Positions 17,679 through 24,842 of a DNA stretch of 39,795 nt are shown one piece after another. The DNA lies in the IMG/VR virus record IMGVR_UViG_3300024333_000010, positions 1 through 39,795 of that record. One strand, written 5' to 3'. Source of the stretch: a virus. The translations under genes were made by a program, and so were the position numbers. The first letter of the stretch is position 1; the number at the start of each line of letters is the position of its first letter. Below the pieces are notes generated by a model. The model had not been told where the DNA came from, made no database searches, and saw nothing but the letters and a program-made list of their open reading frames with translations.

Positions 17679-19451
17679 TTATACACTTTCACTAAAATCT
17701 GTCGTGTCTTTAGTTGCTACAAAAGTTATGATAATATAATCTGCCGCATAAGTTGGCTTGACATAAATATCAACCCACATTTCATTGCGGGCAATGCGTT
17801 CCGGGGTATTGTTGGTTGTATCACAGATTATTTTATAATCATCTATACCATCATTTGCTTTAGCATAGTTTAATACTGGCCTGATCTCACTTACTATAGC
17901 ATTACGATGAAAAGTGTTATTGGACTCAAACAGATAGTTACGCGCTATGGAAGCAATATCTGTTTCTATACTAATAAATAAACGTCTTACGTTTACTCTA
18001 TTAAACGCACTATATTTATCTAACAGTGTTTTATGGCCATATACTACTTTACCCTGATTAGCAAATGATACAATAGGATTCCAGCTATATTTGTAAATGG
18101 CATCACGTTGTGTCTGTGTCGGATTCCAAGCCAAACGCCTAACATTATTTATTTTGCCACGAATGAAACCGGCCGGCGTGCTCCAATATTGTGCCTGATT
18201 CTGGCATCTGGCATATATTGCGGCTACATAACCACTAGCGGGTATCCATCTATATTTATTGTTATACTTATCATAAATATCAAGCCAATTAGCATATATT
18301 GCACCATAACTTGTATTTACTTCACTGTTTCCGCCGCGCCAAGAAATCATCCAGTCTCTTAGATTAGTTTCTTCTGAACCAGATTGATTAATCACATGTG
18401 TAGATAAGCAATCTAGCACGGCCATACAATCTTTTCTGGTTTTGGCCACTGTTACTATTTCTGTTTTTACTGCTTCTGGTTTGTCACTATCAATAATAAC
18501 ATCTAGATTTATTTCTTCGGCATTATTATATAAATCCACAGCAGCAATTATTGTTGCATCCGGCACAGTAGCATTTGTAACAGCATTAGTTAAATTGGTA
18601 GCTGTATTGTTATTACTTCCACCACTTAATCTCTGCCATGCAGATGTAACAAAATTTACAATATTGGTGTTATTATAACTACCATTAAACGATACTCTAA
18701 TATATTGCGAATTTGTATTTATAACATTTTCTACATACATGGGCTGTCCAACATCATCATATTTATTTTCATCTGTAGATACATTCCACCATTCTACAGT
18801 TGACCAGTTGGACTCGGTATCGGCATCATATCCCTGGGTGCATTCTTGTACTATTACAATAAACTCTTTATTAGAATCCAATGGTGCATCTACAGCATAT
18901 AATGATGAGTATGTATCCCATGCAGTATAATTTTTTTGTCTGATTAAATCATAATGTGTTTTATCGCATACTGCAATTCTTAGCATGTTGCCGCAGTAAC
19001 CACGATCTTTACAAATAACCTTCATCATATCAGTACCAGATACAACAGCATAATCTGGATATTCATCTGGGTCTACTACTTGTCCTACACCACTACTTAA
19101 AATGGGCGCATTATTGAAGGTGAATGCGGTAAATGTTGCACTAGTTCCACTTGTAGCTGTAGTGCCAGCAAAAGTAGCACTTATCGGCATTGTTCTAGTA
19201 CAATAAAGATTGTTAGACTCCTTTAGGAAAGCGATAGCCGAAAATATATCTCTATAACAGTCGGCATTTGAAGATGGGCTTCCAAATTTAGTTACCAATT
19301 CTGTTTCAGTCGCAATCAAAATTTTGTCATTTTCTCTACCTTTATAGGTATTTCTCAAAACAACGGCACCTACTGGCCCGGATGCTTCACCCACAAAAGT
19401 AGTTTTGTCAACTTCCTCAAAATATACTTGAGGACTAACTAATGTTGGCAT
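17679..19451 (-). CDS. 18: Tail sheath protein, gp18-like
   Basis: The 590-residue protein (T4 gp18 is 659) begins MPTLVSPQVYFEEVDKTTFV and continues SGPVGAVVLRNTYKGRENDK, the conserved sheath N-terminus. Its C-terminal third contains the handshake and core region (ARCQNQAQYWSTPAG, KINNVRRLAWNPTQTQRD, LFISIETDIASIARNYLFE) typical of contractile sheaths. The sheath surrounds the tube and contracts to drive it through the envelope. It is preceded by TGGAGGAGA. Composition is slightly richer in GC than neighbours, as often seen for highly expressed structural genes. Confidence 0.93.
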   Translation of the reverse strand: MPTLVSPQVYFEEVDKTTFVGEASGPVGAVVLRNTYKGRENDKILIATETELVTKFGSPSSNADCYRDIFSAIAFLKESNNLYCTRTMPISATFAGTTATSGTSATFTAFTFNNAPILSSGVGQVVDPDEYPDYAVVSGTDMMKVICKDRGYCGNMLRIAVCDKTHYDLIRQKNYTAWDTYSSLYAVDAPLDSNKEFIVIVQECTQGYDADTESNWSTVEWWNVSTDENKYDDVGQPMYVENVINTNSQYIRVSFNGSYNNTNIVNFVTSAWQRLSGGSNNNTATNLTNAVTNATVPDATIIAAVDLYNNAEEINLDVIIDSDKPEAVKTEIVTVAKTRKDCMAVLDCLSTHVINQSGSEETNLRDWMISWRGGNSEVNTSYGAIYANWLDIYDKYNNKYRWIPASGYVAAIYARCQNQAQYWSTPAGFIRGKINNVRRLAWNPTQTQRDAIYKYSWNPIVSFANQGKVVYGHKTLLDKYSAFNRVNVRRLFISIETDIASIARNYLFESNNTFHRNAIVSEIRPVLNYAKANDGIDDYKIICDTTNNTPERIARNEMWVDIYVKPTYAADYIIITFVATKDTTDFSESV

Positions 19452-19598
19452 ATATCTCCTCCATTTTAAGGGAAAGTATTTTTTCCCTGACTAAGTTATT
19501 CACAGATAACATTATAAATTGTTATTTTTGTTTTTTTGGTTTGTTCTTTTTTTAGTAGAAAATTTTTTAGTAGCATTTCTTATAGATGCTAATACTAT
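19452..19598. other. Short gene-free leader before the sheath gene
   Basis: The 147 bp between the tube-paralogue stop and the sheath start hold a small hairpin (AGGGAAA at 19469-19475 paired with TTTCCCT at 19482-19488) next to the sheath ribosome site, and a weak TAGCAT/ATGCTA stem-loop at about 19572-19592 followed by an A/T-rich run. A CATAAATA sequence at 19597-19604 (minus) differs by one base from the late promoter core and could start sheath transcription. Confidence 0.4.
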
Positions 19599-20096
19599 TT
19601 ATGAAATTTCTTCAGTTGATCCATAAACATCAAATCGACTATATTCAAATGTGGCAGTGCATTGTAAAAATTCTTCACCTGATTGATAAGTAAGTCTTAC
19701 TTCCCCTATATTCTTAATCCAGACATTTTCGAAAAATATTCTAATAACTTCTTCATTGAAGTTATTTCTTATACTAAGTGTCGCACCTACATTATGTTCT
19801 GATGGTATAGTATGTTGTTCTGCTGCGTATTTAAGCCAATCATGTAAGGTGCGCCAATTATCAAAATTTCTATCTACAAAAAAGCTAACTGTCCAATCTT
19901 GAAATGATACACCACCAGAGTTATCACGTCTGGCTACAACGCCCATCCAATTTGCATCTATAGTGGTTACGTCCATAGATGGTATGACGGTTTCAAACAA
20001 ATTAAGAATTACGTTCTTAGTTTGTGATACTGTTTTGTTGGGTATTTTTCCAATAATCAACTCAAAATTAGTTGCATTAGCTTTATCAACAATCAT
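19599..20096 (-). CDS. Second tail tube-like protein (gp19 paralogue)
   Basis: 165 residues. The block FQDWTVSFFVDRNFDNWRTL matches the tube protein's DQWTVSFTVDKDAKIRAAF, and the end has the same GEVRLTYQSGEEFLQCTATF strand pair. It is therefore a gp19-fold protein and a paralogue of the tube subunit, of closer size to T4 gp19. Its gene lies before the sheath and 1 nt overlaps the composite head-module gene. It might form a special ring of the tube (first, last or terminator), or be an alternative tube subunit; the sequence does not decide. Confidence 0.75.
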   Translation of the reverse strand: MIVDKANATNFELIIGKIPNKTVSQTKNVILNLFETVIPSMDVTTIDANWMGVVARRDNSGGVSFQDWTVSFFVDRNFDNWRTLHDWLKYAAEQHTIPSEHNVGATLSIRNNFNEEVIRIFFENVWIKNIGEVRLTYQSGEEFLQCTATFEYSRFDVYGSTEEIS

Positions 20097-20713
20097 TATT
20101 CTCTACCATAATAATAACTAAATGGTTTTCCCGTCCTTTTTTCGTATTTATCCTTTGCTTGTCTAATTTGATCCATTATACGTCTTTTCCTTTCTGGATC
20201 TTTTTCATATTTTTTTGCTTTTATCAGAGTTTTTATATTAGTAGCCAACCTAATCTCTGCTCTATCATCTTGATTTAATTTGGAATTAATACTAAATTCT
20301 TTTTTTATACGTTGTGGATCATATTTCAACTTAAAAACATTAACAATACCTATAGTTTTTGGTTTTTCGTCCAATTGCCTTTCAATATACTTATTTCTAG
20401 CTTGTGCTATTTCTTGCCTAAGTATTTCCTTAGCACCAACAAAATCATCATTTATAAATTTATCAAACGCTTCTTTGATATTTTCAATGTTCATATTTCT
20501 CTTCTTAATTTGGATTATTTGAAAGTTGTCCTTTTTGTTCCCAAAATAATTTTTTATTCTATAGCTTGAAATATTAAGCTTTTTTTCAAGTTGTGATATG
20601 AAATTAATTTTGGCTTTTTTTTCTGAATCAGCTTGAGTATATAAAGTTATGGTTTCACCATACCAATTAAAATCTCCTTTATATTTAGATTCTAGTAGAT
20701 GTCTCTGCTTCAT
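20096..20713 (-). CDS. Composite protein carrying a gp67-like head-core module
   Basis: 205 residues in three parts. Residues 1-73 start MKQRHLLE (an LxE end like other capsid-targeting-like peptides here) and contain GDFNWYGETITLYTQADSEK, a segment I associate with uncharacterised T4-like phage proteins. Residues 74-106 are identical to the first 33 residues of the 45-aa gp67-like peptide at 36473-36610. Residues 107-205 are basic and helical (RKRRIMDQIRQAKDKYEKRT). The module begins at an internal Met with GAAGAG upstream, so a shorter 132-residue product from that start is possible. It probably belongs to the head interior although it lies in the tail operon (inference). Confidence 0.65.
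   Translation of the reverse strand: MKQRHLLESKYKGDFNWYGETITLYTQADSEKKAKINFISQLEKKLNISSYRIKNYFGNKKDNFQIIQIKKRNMNIENIKEAFDKFINDDFVGAKEILRQEIAQARNKYIERQLDEKPKTIGIVNVFKLKYDPQRIKKEFSINSKLNQDDRAEIRLATNIKTLIKAKKYEKDPERKRRIMDQIRQAKDKYEKRTGKPFSYYYGRE
20396..20494 (-). repeat. 99-bp near-identical duplicate of the gp67-like module (copy A)
   Basis: This stretch matches 36512-36610 over 99 bp with four differences by my count, and all four are synonymous, so 33 residues are identical. That points to a duplication held under protein-level selection or kept alike by gene conversion. Confidence 0.9.
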
Positions 20714-21203
20714 ATTTTTCCATCATATTACCAGCTTTAGCTTTAATACGTTCTAAATAATTTTTAACTGTCTCATTTTTACTAGATAATATACAAACAA
20801 AGAATATACACAAATACACCAAACCAATAAGTATAGCTCTTTTAATTTCCATATTACTTAAAATAACAATAGCTTCTATAATATTAGATAAAATTATACA
20901 TATAATTGGTAAATTATTCATTACAAAACCAACCATAGTAGCAAATTCAATGGATTCGTCTGTTTTGGATAAAATCTCATCCAATTGTCTTGATGTGATG
21001 CCAAACATTTCTTGAAGAACTTTAGATAAAGTTTCCTCATCACTACTTTTTTTAATTTCCGTCCAATGTCTTAAGGTTCTACTCTTAAATACATTATAAC
21101 CAATATCTTTTAGCGATTGTAGTACATCTTTTACGTACTCTTTGCCACTACTATAGAATTTTTTAATATATTTTTTTTCTATTAAATATTCTTCAAATCG
21201 CAT
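20685..21203 (-). CDS. Two-helix membrane protein with capsid-targeting-like N-terminus
   Basis: 172 residues starting MRFEEYLIE, which ends in an LIE site like other members of the shared N-terminal family. Residues about 93-118 (FVMNNLPIICIILSNIIEAI) and 124-141 (ILIGLVYLCIFFVCIL) are two membrane segments. The rest is charged and helical. It overlaps the composite gene by 29 nt. If the first nine residues are removed in the head, this would be a packaged membrane-active protein that could act during genome entry (inference). No family recognised. Confidence 0.65.
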   Translation of the reverse strand: MRFEEYLIEKKYIKKFYSSGKEYVKDVLQSLKDIGYNVFKSRTLRHWTEIKKSSDEETLSKVLQEMFGITSRQLDEILSKTDESIEFATMVGFVMNNLPIICIILSNIIEAIVILSNMEIKRAILIGLVYLCIFFVCILSSKNETVKNYLERIKAKAGNMMEKYEAETSTRI

Positions 21204-21206
21204 TTT

Positions 21207-21965
21207 TTATGCCTTATATTCTACTACTGTTATACAACTATAACATACACCACCAAATAGACGGCCACCAGCATTGCCATTCAGATAGATACTAGCACCA
21301 CCAGGTTCGCCTATACGCACTTTAAAAGTTATTTCGCTTACTGTGCCGGCATCCATAACATGTTCAAAGTTAAGTAGTGCCATAACCTCGGCATGTGGAT
21401 AATATTTTGTTCTGGCCGATAGTGCATTACTTGTGCCGGTTTTAAATAGCGCCGATATTACTTGTAGTGCATCTGCATATACCGATAAATTTACAGTGAT
21501 ATGTAATTTATTGGTTGCGCTTGTTGGTGTAATCGCAACAGATAATACTTCCGCACCTTCGGTTATCTGGGGGATTGTATCATCAAACGGTATGGCAACG
21601 GCAGTGGTTACATGGTCAGATCTACTGTAGGTGGCTATTTGAACACTGTCGCCAGATTGTTTGGCCAAAGCAGTATTAAGTTGTGTTTGTATAGCCGAAT
21701 TTACACCATTCAAATATCCAAACTCGGTATTATTTACGACACCAGTACCTACTTTAGCAGCATCTATACCACTTGGTATTACAGATTCCCCTAATGTGCC
21801 GCTAGCTGCAATTGTCCCCGTGCCATCTGCGAACAAATAACCCGATGTATGAGAAGAAAATTGCACTGTCCCGGCAACTACTAAATCATCAAGCTGCATT
21901 TCTGGACCGGTTACTATATCAACATCTGTAAACCCTTGAATCTCATCAACTCTTATTAAACTCAT
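21207..21965 (-). CDS. Tail fibre/adhesin protein
   Basis: 252 residues. The N-terminal half reads like fibre shafts: GYLFADGTGTIAASGTLGES, then IDAAKVGTGVVNNTEFGYLN, a motif common in fibre proteins just before a coiled region (AIQTQLNTALAKQ). Residues about 105-252 form a beta-rich tip with small residues (GEPGGASIYLNGNAGGRLFG). Base composition is noticeably less AT-rich than the neighbouring genes, which suggests a module exchanged with other phages. It follows another fibre-related gene and stands at the start of the tail operon. Confidence 0.7.
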   Translation of the reverse strand: MSLIRVDEIQGFTDVDIVTGPEMQLDDLVVAGTVQFSSHTSGYLFADGTGTIAASGTLGESVIPSGIDAAKVGTGVVNNTEFGYLNGVNSAIQTQLNTALAKQSGDSVQIATYSRSDHVTTAVAIPFDDTIPQITEGAEVLSVAITPTSATNKLHITVNLSVYADALQVISALFKTGTSNALSARTKYYPHAEVMALLNFEHVMDAGTVSEITFKVRIGEPGGASIYLNGNAGGRLFGGVCYSCITVVEYKA

Positions 21966-21974
21966 TTGTACTCC

Positions 21975-22364
21975 CTAAATTATAGCCCAACTACCAGATG
22001 TTGCTACTGTTACATTACTACTAATGGTAAGAGGGCCTATACTAAGTGCATTTTTGGGTATTGTAATATCATAATCTATAATATTATCTTGCATAAAAAT
22101 TTGCGGAGTCATGAATGCCCCCCGTTGTGTTATTGAACGATTTATTGAAGTTTGATAGTCAAATGATGGAGTCCCAGATAGATTTATATATTCTAATATA
22201 TTATGCCATATAGCATTATTAATTGTGTTATCTATACATATAAACACTTCTTTAGTATTTATGTTACACCACAATCCACCCACTATAAAACCATGATTAA
22301 CATCACTTGCACTAGTTGGTGGTAAACTATCAAAATGTAATTTCGGAATGTAATATCTAGTCAT
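21975..22364 (-). CDS. Small fibre-associated structural protein
   Basis: 129 residues beginning MTRYYIPKLHFDSLPPTSAS, with GGLWCNINTKEVFICIDNT near residue 30 and a C-terminus of short strands (LTISSNVTVATSGSWAII). These patterns occur in short fibre or virion decoration proteins, for example the signal-like Gly-Leu-Trp-Cys turn followed by a Trp-containing strand. It is the first gene after a TATAAATA late promoter and 9 nt before the fibre gene. Exact family not recognised. Confidence 0.55.
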   Translation of the reverse strand: MTRYYIPKLHFDSLPPTSASDVNHGFIVGGLWCNINTKEVFICIDNTINNAIWHNILEYINLSGTPSFDYQTSINRSITQRGAFMTPQIFMQDNIIDYDITIPKNALSIGPLTISSNVTVATSGSWAII

Positions 22365-22380
22365 TTTGTTTTCCTATAAT

Positions 22381-22388
22381 TATTTATA
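22381..22388 (-). promoter_or_regulatory. T4-type late promoter for the tail operon
   Basis: Perfect TATAAATA on the minus strand, 17 nt upstream of the ATG at 22364 with TAGGA as ribosome site between. In T4 this core is read by the late sigma gp55 with gp33 and the sliding clamp. It would drive the long fibre-sheath-tape measure-baseplate operon. Confidence 0.75.
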
Positions 22389-22405
22389 ATAAAAAGTATA
22401 ACAAT

Positions 22406-22807
22406 TCAGCCGAATCTATCATCACCACGAGTAACAGTTCTAACATTAACTATTTCACCCTCAAAAAATTCTGATATGAGAGTTAATGGCACATCTATAT
22501 CGAAATGGTAACATGAGAATACATCAAAGTCGGCATTATTATATTCTGGCCATAAATGGCCGGAAAGATGCGACTCGAACAACAAAGAAAATACAGAATA
22601 TCCCCAATTATCAGGATTTTTATTATTTTTACAGTTAAAAATTATAGGATTTGTGTTTATTTTATCAGGCGGAACTAGAGTCATGCCAATTTTAGCCGGC
22701 AACATGCTAAATAGATTTAGTATGCCATCTCTATCACACAATTTTGACATACTACATCCAACCAGAGTAAACATTAGATGTAATCCCAAACCACGACCCT
22801 TCTGCAT
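22406..22807 (-). CDS. speD: S-adenosylmethionine decarboxylase proenzyme
   Basis: 133 residues of the prokaryotic AdoMetDC class. LLFESHLSGHLWPEYNNADF followed by DVFSCY carries the self-cleavage pair Glu78-Ser79, where Ser79 becomes the pyruvoyl group, then His84 and Cys99. The spacings of 5 and 15 residues equal those of the Thermotoga maritima enzyme (Ser63, His68, Cys83). The N-terminal GLGLHLMFTLVGC and the TRGDDRFG end also fit. The enzyme removes CO2 from SAM to give the aminopropyl donor for spermidine; in a phage this could supply polyamines for DNA packaging. Start MQKGRG is chosen: the ATG 5 nt upstream gives only a short frame. Its own late promoters and terminator-bounded unit suggest high late expression. 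Confidence 0.9.
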   Translation of the reverse strand: MQKGRGLGLHLMFTLVGCSMSKLCDRDGILNLFSMLPAKIGMTLVPPDKINTNPIIFNCKNNKNPDNWGYSVFSLLFESHLSGHLWPEYNNADFDVFSCYHFDIDVPLTLISEFFEGEIVNVRTVTRGDDRFG

Positions 22808-22840
22808 CCATATATCCTCCCACCAATTAACTTATTATAA

Positions 22841-22848
22841 TATTTATA
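22841..22848 (-). promoter_or_regulatory. T4-type late promoter for speD (proximal)
   Basis: TATAAATA on the minus strand 34 nt before the speD start; GGGAGGA lies between. A second copy lies 15 nt further upstream. Confidence 0.75.
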
Positions 22849-22862
22849 AAATACTTCTATGT

Positions 22863-22870
22863 TATTTATA
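22863..22870 (-). promoter_or_regulatory. T4-type late promoter for speD (distal)
   Basis: TATAAATA on the minus strand directly abutting the U-run of the gp32 terminator. Transcription from gp32 is thus stopped exactly where late transcription of speD begins. Confidence 0.7.
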
Positions 22871-22909
22871 AAAAAAATCCCCGGATAGATTATATCTATC
22901 CGGGGATTT
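22871..22909 (-). terminator. Strong terminator after gp32
   Basis: Arms AAATCCCCGGATAGAT (22875-22890) and complement (22894-22909) form a perfect 16-bp stem with a 3-nt loop; the minus strand continues in a run of seven T. A T-rich run also follows on the plus strand, so it could work in both directions. Confidence 0.9.
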
Positions 22910-22939
22910 AGTTGGTTTTTTAGATTGTATTATTTACAA

Positions 22940-23851
22940 TTACAAATTAGCCAGCTCTTTATCTAGATCATCGAACTCCTCTTCATCTTTTGATATATAA
23001 GTATCGCTTTCGTTTTTAGTAGGTTGAGTCGGTTTGCCAAAATTTTTATCCCATTCTGATTTAACAATGTCCCATAACATTTCTTGCTCAAGAAGTGTCT
23101 TTATTTCTTCTGGCGACTTCCTCAAGCTGTCTAAATATTCTTGTAAATCATGGCAAGAATCTAGAATTTCCCTGATTCTTTTATCGTTGCCTAATGAACT
23201 TGGACGCCTATCAAATTTAGAGTCCGCATAATCATGATAAACACGACCCAATTTATCAGCTTTCGTGCTTTTCACAATAATGTTGAAATTATATCCTTCT
23301 TCTGGGTCATAAACCAACTCACCCAAACCTTTTTTATCATCTTCCACTTCGATCTTTACCTTTGATTCTAGCTTGTCAGCCATCTCAAAGATTTTTACCT
23401 TGCCGGACATGATTTTTTCGTCCCGGTTTTCAATCTCCCCCGGAACATCGGCATCACGCGGATCATTTACAACAAAAAAGTTGATGACGTGCTTTCTTTT
23501 TTTGCTATACTTTCCGGCCAGAGCTTTATCCGACTGTGATCCTAACCAAAGTCTGCTGACAGCATGGCAAAAACCACAAAAATTATTTTTACCATAGGTT
23601 TTCTCACAAAGAATGAACTGCCACAAACCTTCGCCTTTATCATACATATGATAATAGTATGTTTTGTACGTTGGTACTCCATTTTTATCTGGTAAAAACC
23701 GACCCTCATAAAGCATCGGCTTATCTATCGTTCCCCTAGCTAACGACGTCCAACGTCTATTGTCGTACACTAAGTTTTTCTTTTCTTCCTCCCTGTTTAT
23801 AATTTCTTCTCTTGCCTTTTGAAATAATTCTTTTTTAATCCATTTACTCAT
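22940..23851 (-). CDS. 32: Single-stranded DNA-binding protein gp32
   Basis: 303 residues from ATG 23851 (MSKWIKK), preferred over ATG 23857 because AGGAG directly abuts the earlier one. The N-terminal basic helix, an OB-fold with KKRKHVINFFVVNDPRDADV, and the zinc-binding insert CEKTYGKNNFCGFCH near residue 90 match T4 gp32 (301 residues). The C-terminus is acidic (DEEEFDDLDKELANL), the tail through which gp32 contacts helicase loader, UvsY and polymerase. It coats single-stranded DNA in replication and recombination. The gene has its own promoter and terminator, as expected for a product needed in stoichiometric amounts. Confidence 0.93.
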   Translation of the reverse strand: MSKWIKKELFQKAREEIINREEEKKNLVYDNRRWTSLARGTIDKPMLYEGRFLPDKNGVPTYKTYYYHMYDKGEGLWQFILCEKTYGKNNFCGFCHAVSRLWLGSQSDKALAGKYSKKRKHVINFFVVNDPRDADVPGEIENRDEKIMSGKVKIFEMADKLESKVKIEVEDDKKGLGELVYDPEEGYNFNIIVKSTKADKLGRVYHDYADSKFDRRPSSLGNDKRIREILDSCHDLQEYLDSLRKSPEEIKTLLEQEMLWDIVKSEWDKNFGKPTQPTKNESDTYISKDEEEFDDLDKELANL

Positions 23852-23873
23852 GAACATCTCCTGTTTTATTTTT

Positions 23874-23901
23874 AAAATATCATATAATATAGATTTGTCA
23901 A
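23874..23901 (-). promoter_or_regulatory. Sigma-70-like promoter for gp32
   Basis: TTGACA (23901-23896), 16-nt spacer, then TGA-TATTTT (-10 at 23879-23874). The -10 is weak but has the TGA extension shared with the other early promoters here. The leader then holds AGGAG before the gp32 ATG. Confidence 0.55.
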
Positions 23902-23906
23902 CTATA

Positions 23907-24113
23907 TTAATTTTTATCTATTACACAATATCTAATTTTCTGATGTATCATCCCAAGTAATTCTGGGGTTGTCTTTTCATGTGGTAGTCTCCAATCTCCA
24001 CGAGAATAATTCTACCTCAATACAATACCTAATTTTTCTGATATTTCATTTTCTCATAAATTATCATTGTGATTGATCGAATCAATTCTGATTGCCCCAC
24101 AATATATGACCAT
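23907..24113 (-). pseudogene. Decayed coding remnant between gp32 and the phosphoesterase
   Basis: One frame of 68 codons is interrupted only by TGA and TAG. It reads MVIYCGAIRIDSINHNDNL, stop, ENEISEKLGIVLR, stop, then NYSRGDWRLPHEKTTPEL and LGMIHQKIRYCVIDKN to a TAA. The last 30 residues look like normal protein. The paired SEKLGIV and SEN-LDIV stretches suggest an internal duplication. This may be a broken small gene; readthrough is less likely. No family recognised. Confidence 0.35.
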
Positions 24114-24121
24114 CTGCTCAT
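24029..24121 (-). CDS. Small 30-aa protein coupled to the phosphoesterase gene
   Basis: The ATG at 24121 overlaps the phosphoesterase stop as ATGA, and AAGGAG lies about 9 nt upstream inside that gene. It encodes MSRWSYIVGQSELIRSITMI and ten more residues, then stops at TAG. It lies over the beginning of the decayed remnant in another frame, so it could be the surviving start of the former gene. Function unknown. Confidence 0.4.
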   Translation of the reverse strand: MSRWSYIVGQSELIRSITMIIYEKMKYQKN

Positions 24122-24615
24122 TTTAGAATCTCCTTTATCTCTTTAAACGATACAGGTTTATATTTGTTACAATCTACTCCAATATCTAATGATAAACCAT
24201 ATGGTTGTAATGTACCATGTGAATGACCAAATAAATGCCAGGCGCCATATTTTTGTTGTTGCCAGGTTCTTAAAGCATAATGACACAAAACTATAAGTTG
24301 TTTATTATACTTAATAGTTTCTATATTTCCAAAGTATTCTACCTTGTAATGTTTTTTAATGATATTACTATATTTGGCATCATGCCCTCCAAATATAAAA
24401 TGAATTCTACCGTTCATTTTATTAAGAACATCAATTACATTATGTTTACCAAAAGCCAAATCACCTATAAACCATACATCGTCATTGTTATCAACAATTT
24501 TATTATGGTTGTCCAATAAAACTTGGTTCATTTCTTCTACAGAAGAAAATGGCCTATTGCAATATTGAATAATATTTTTATGACCATAATGCCAGTCAGA
24601 AGTAAAGTAAATCAT
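24118..24615 (-). CDS. Calcineurin-like metallophosphoesterase
   Basis: 165 residues with the metallophosphoesterase motifs in order: SDWHYGH (Asp7, His9), WFIGDLAFG (Asp near 52), GGHD near residue 77, LCHYALRTW (His near 111) and GHSHG near 130. These ligands normally hold two metal ions to cut phosphodiester or phosphomonoester bonds. The third motif is usually GNHD; the Asn here is Gly, which could lower activity or reflect a subfamily. Small stand-alone members of this size occur in many phages. It overlaps the zinc-ribbon gene by 4 nt. Substrate unknown. Confidence 0.85.
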   Translation of the reverse strand: MIYFTSDWHYGHKNIIQYCNRPFSSVEEMNQVLLDNHNKIVDNNDDVWFIGDLAFGKHNVIDVLNKMNGRIHFIFGGHDAKYSNIIKKHYKVEYFGNIETIKYNKQLIVLCHYALRTWQQQKYGAWHLFGHSHGTLQPYGLSLDIGVDCNKYKPVSFKEIKEILK

Positions 24616-24842
24616 AATAGAAACTTTTCAAGTTCTTCCTCAAAGTCGATAACATCAAAATTCAAATCATATCTCATGTGATGTTTATCAACATAACGAA
24701 TACTCTTAATAATTTCTAATGACTTTGAAAGAAGAATAAAACACTGTTTCTTTAAACAGTGGTCTGTTTGAACAGAATCAGTGCTGCCACATTTATATTG
24801 ATTTTTTGTATGTGATGGTGATCCACATTTTGGACAGGTCAT
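24612..24842 (-). CDS. Small zinc-ribbon protein
   Basis: 76 residues opening MTCPKCGSPSHTKNQYKCGS, followed by two more cysteines in DHCLKKQC. The first CxxC and later Cys/His residues suggest one zinc ribbon at the N-terminus; the rest is an acidic helix ending EEELEKFLL. It overlaps both neighbours by 4 nt, so it is translated as part of a three-gene unit. Function unknown; such mini zinc ribbons often bind nucleic acid or protein partners. Confidence 0.65.
   Translation of the reverse strand: MTCPKCGSPSHTKNQYKCGSTDSVQTDHCLKKQCFILLSKSLEIIKSIRYVDKHHMRYDLNFDVIDFEEELEKFLL

Noticed and set aside
23907-24113. Stop-codon reassignment (TAG or TGA read as amino acid)
   Set aside because: All large genes end normally at TAA, TGA or TAG and none is interrupted in frame, and no suppressor-type tRNA is seen, so a decayed gene is simpler.
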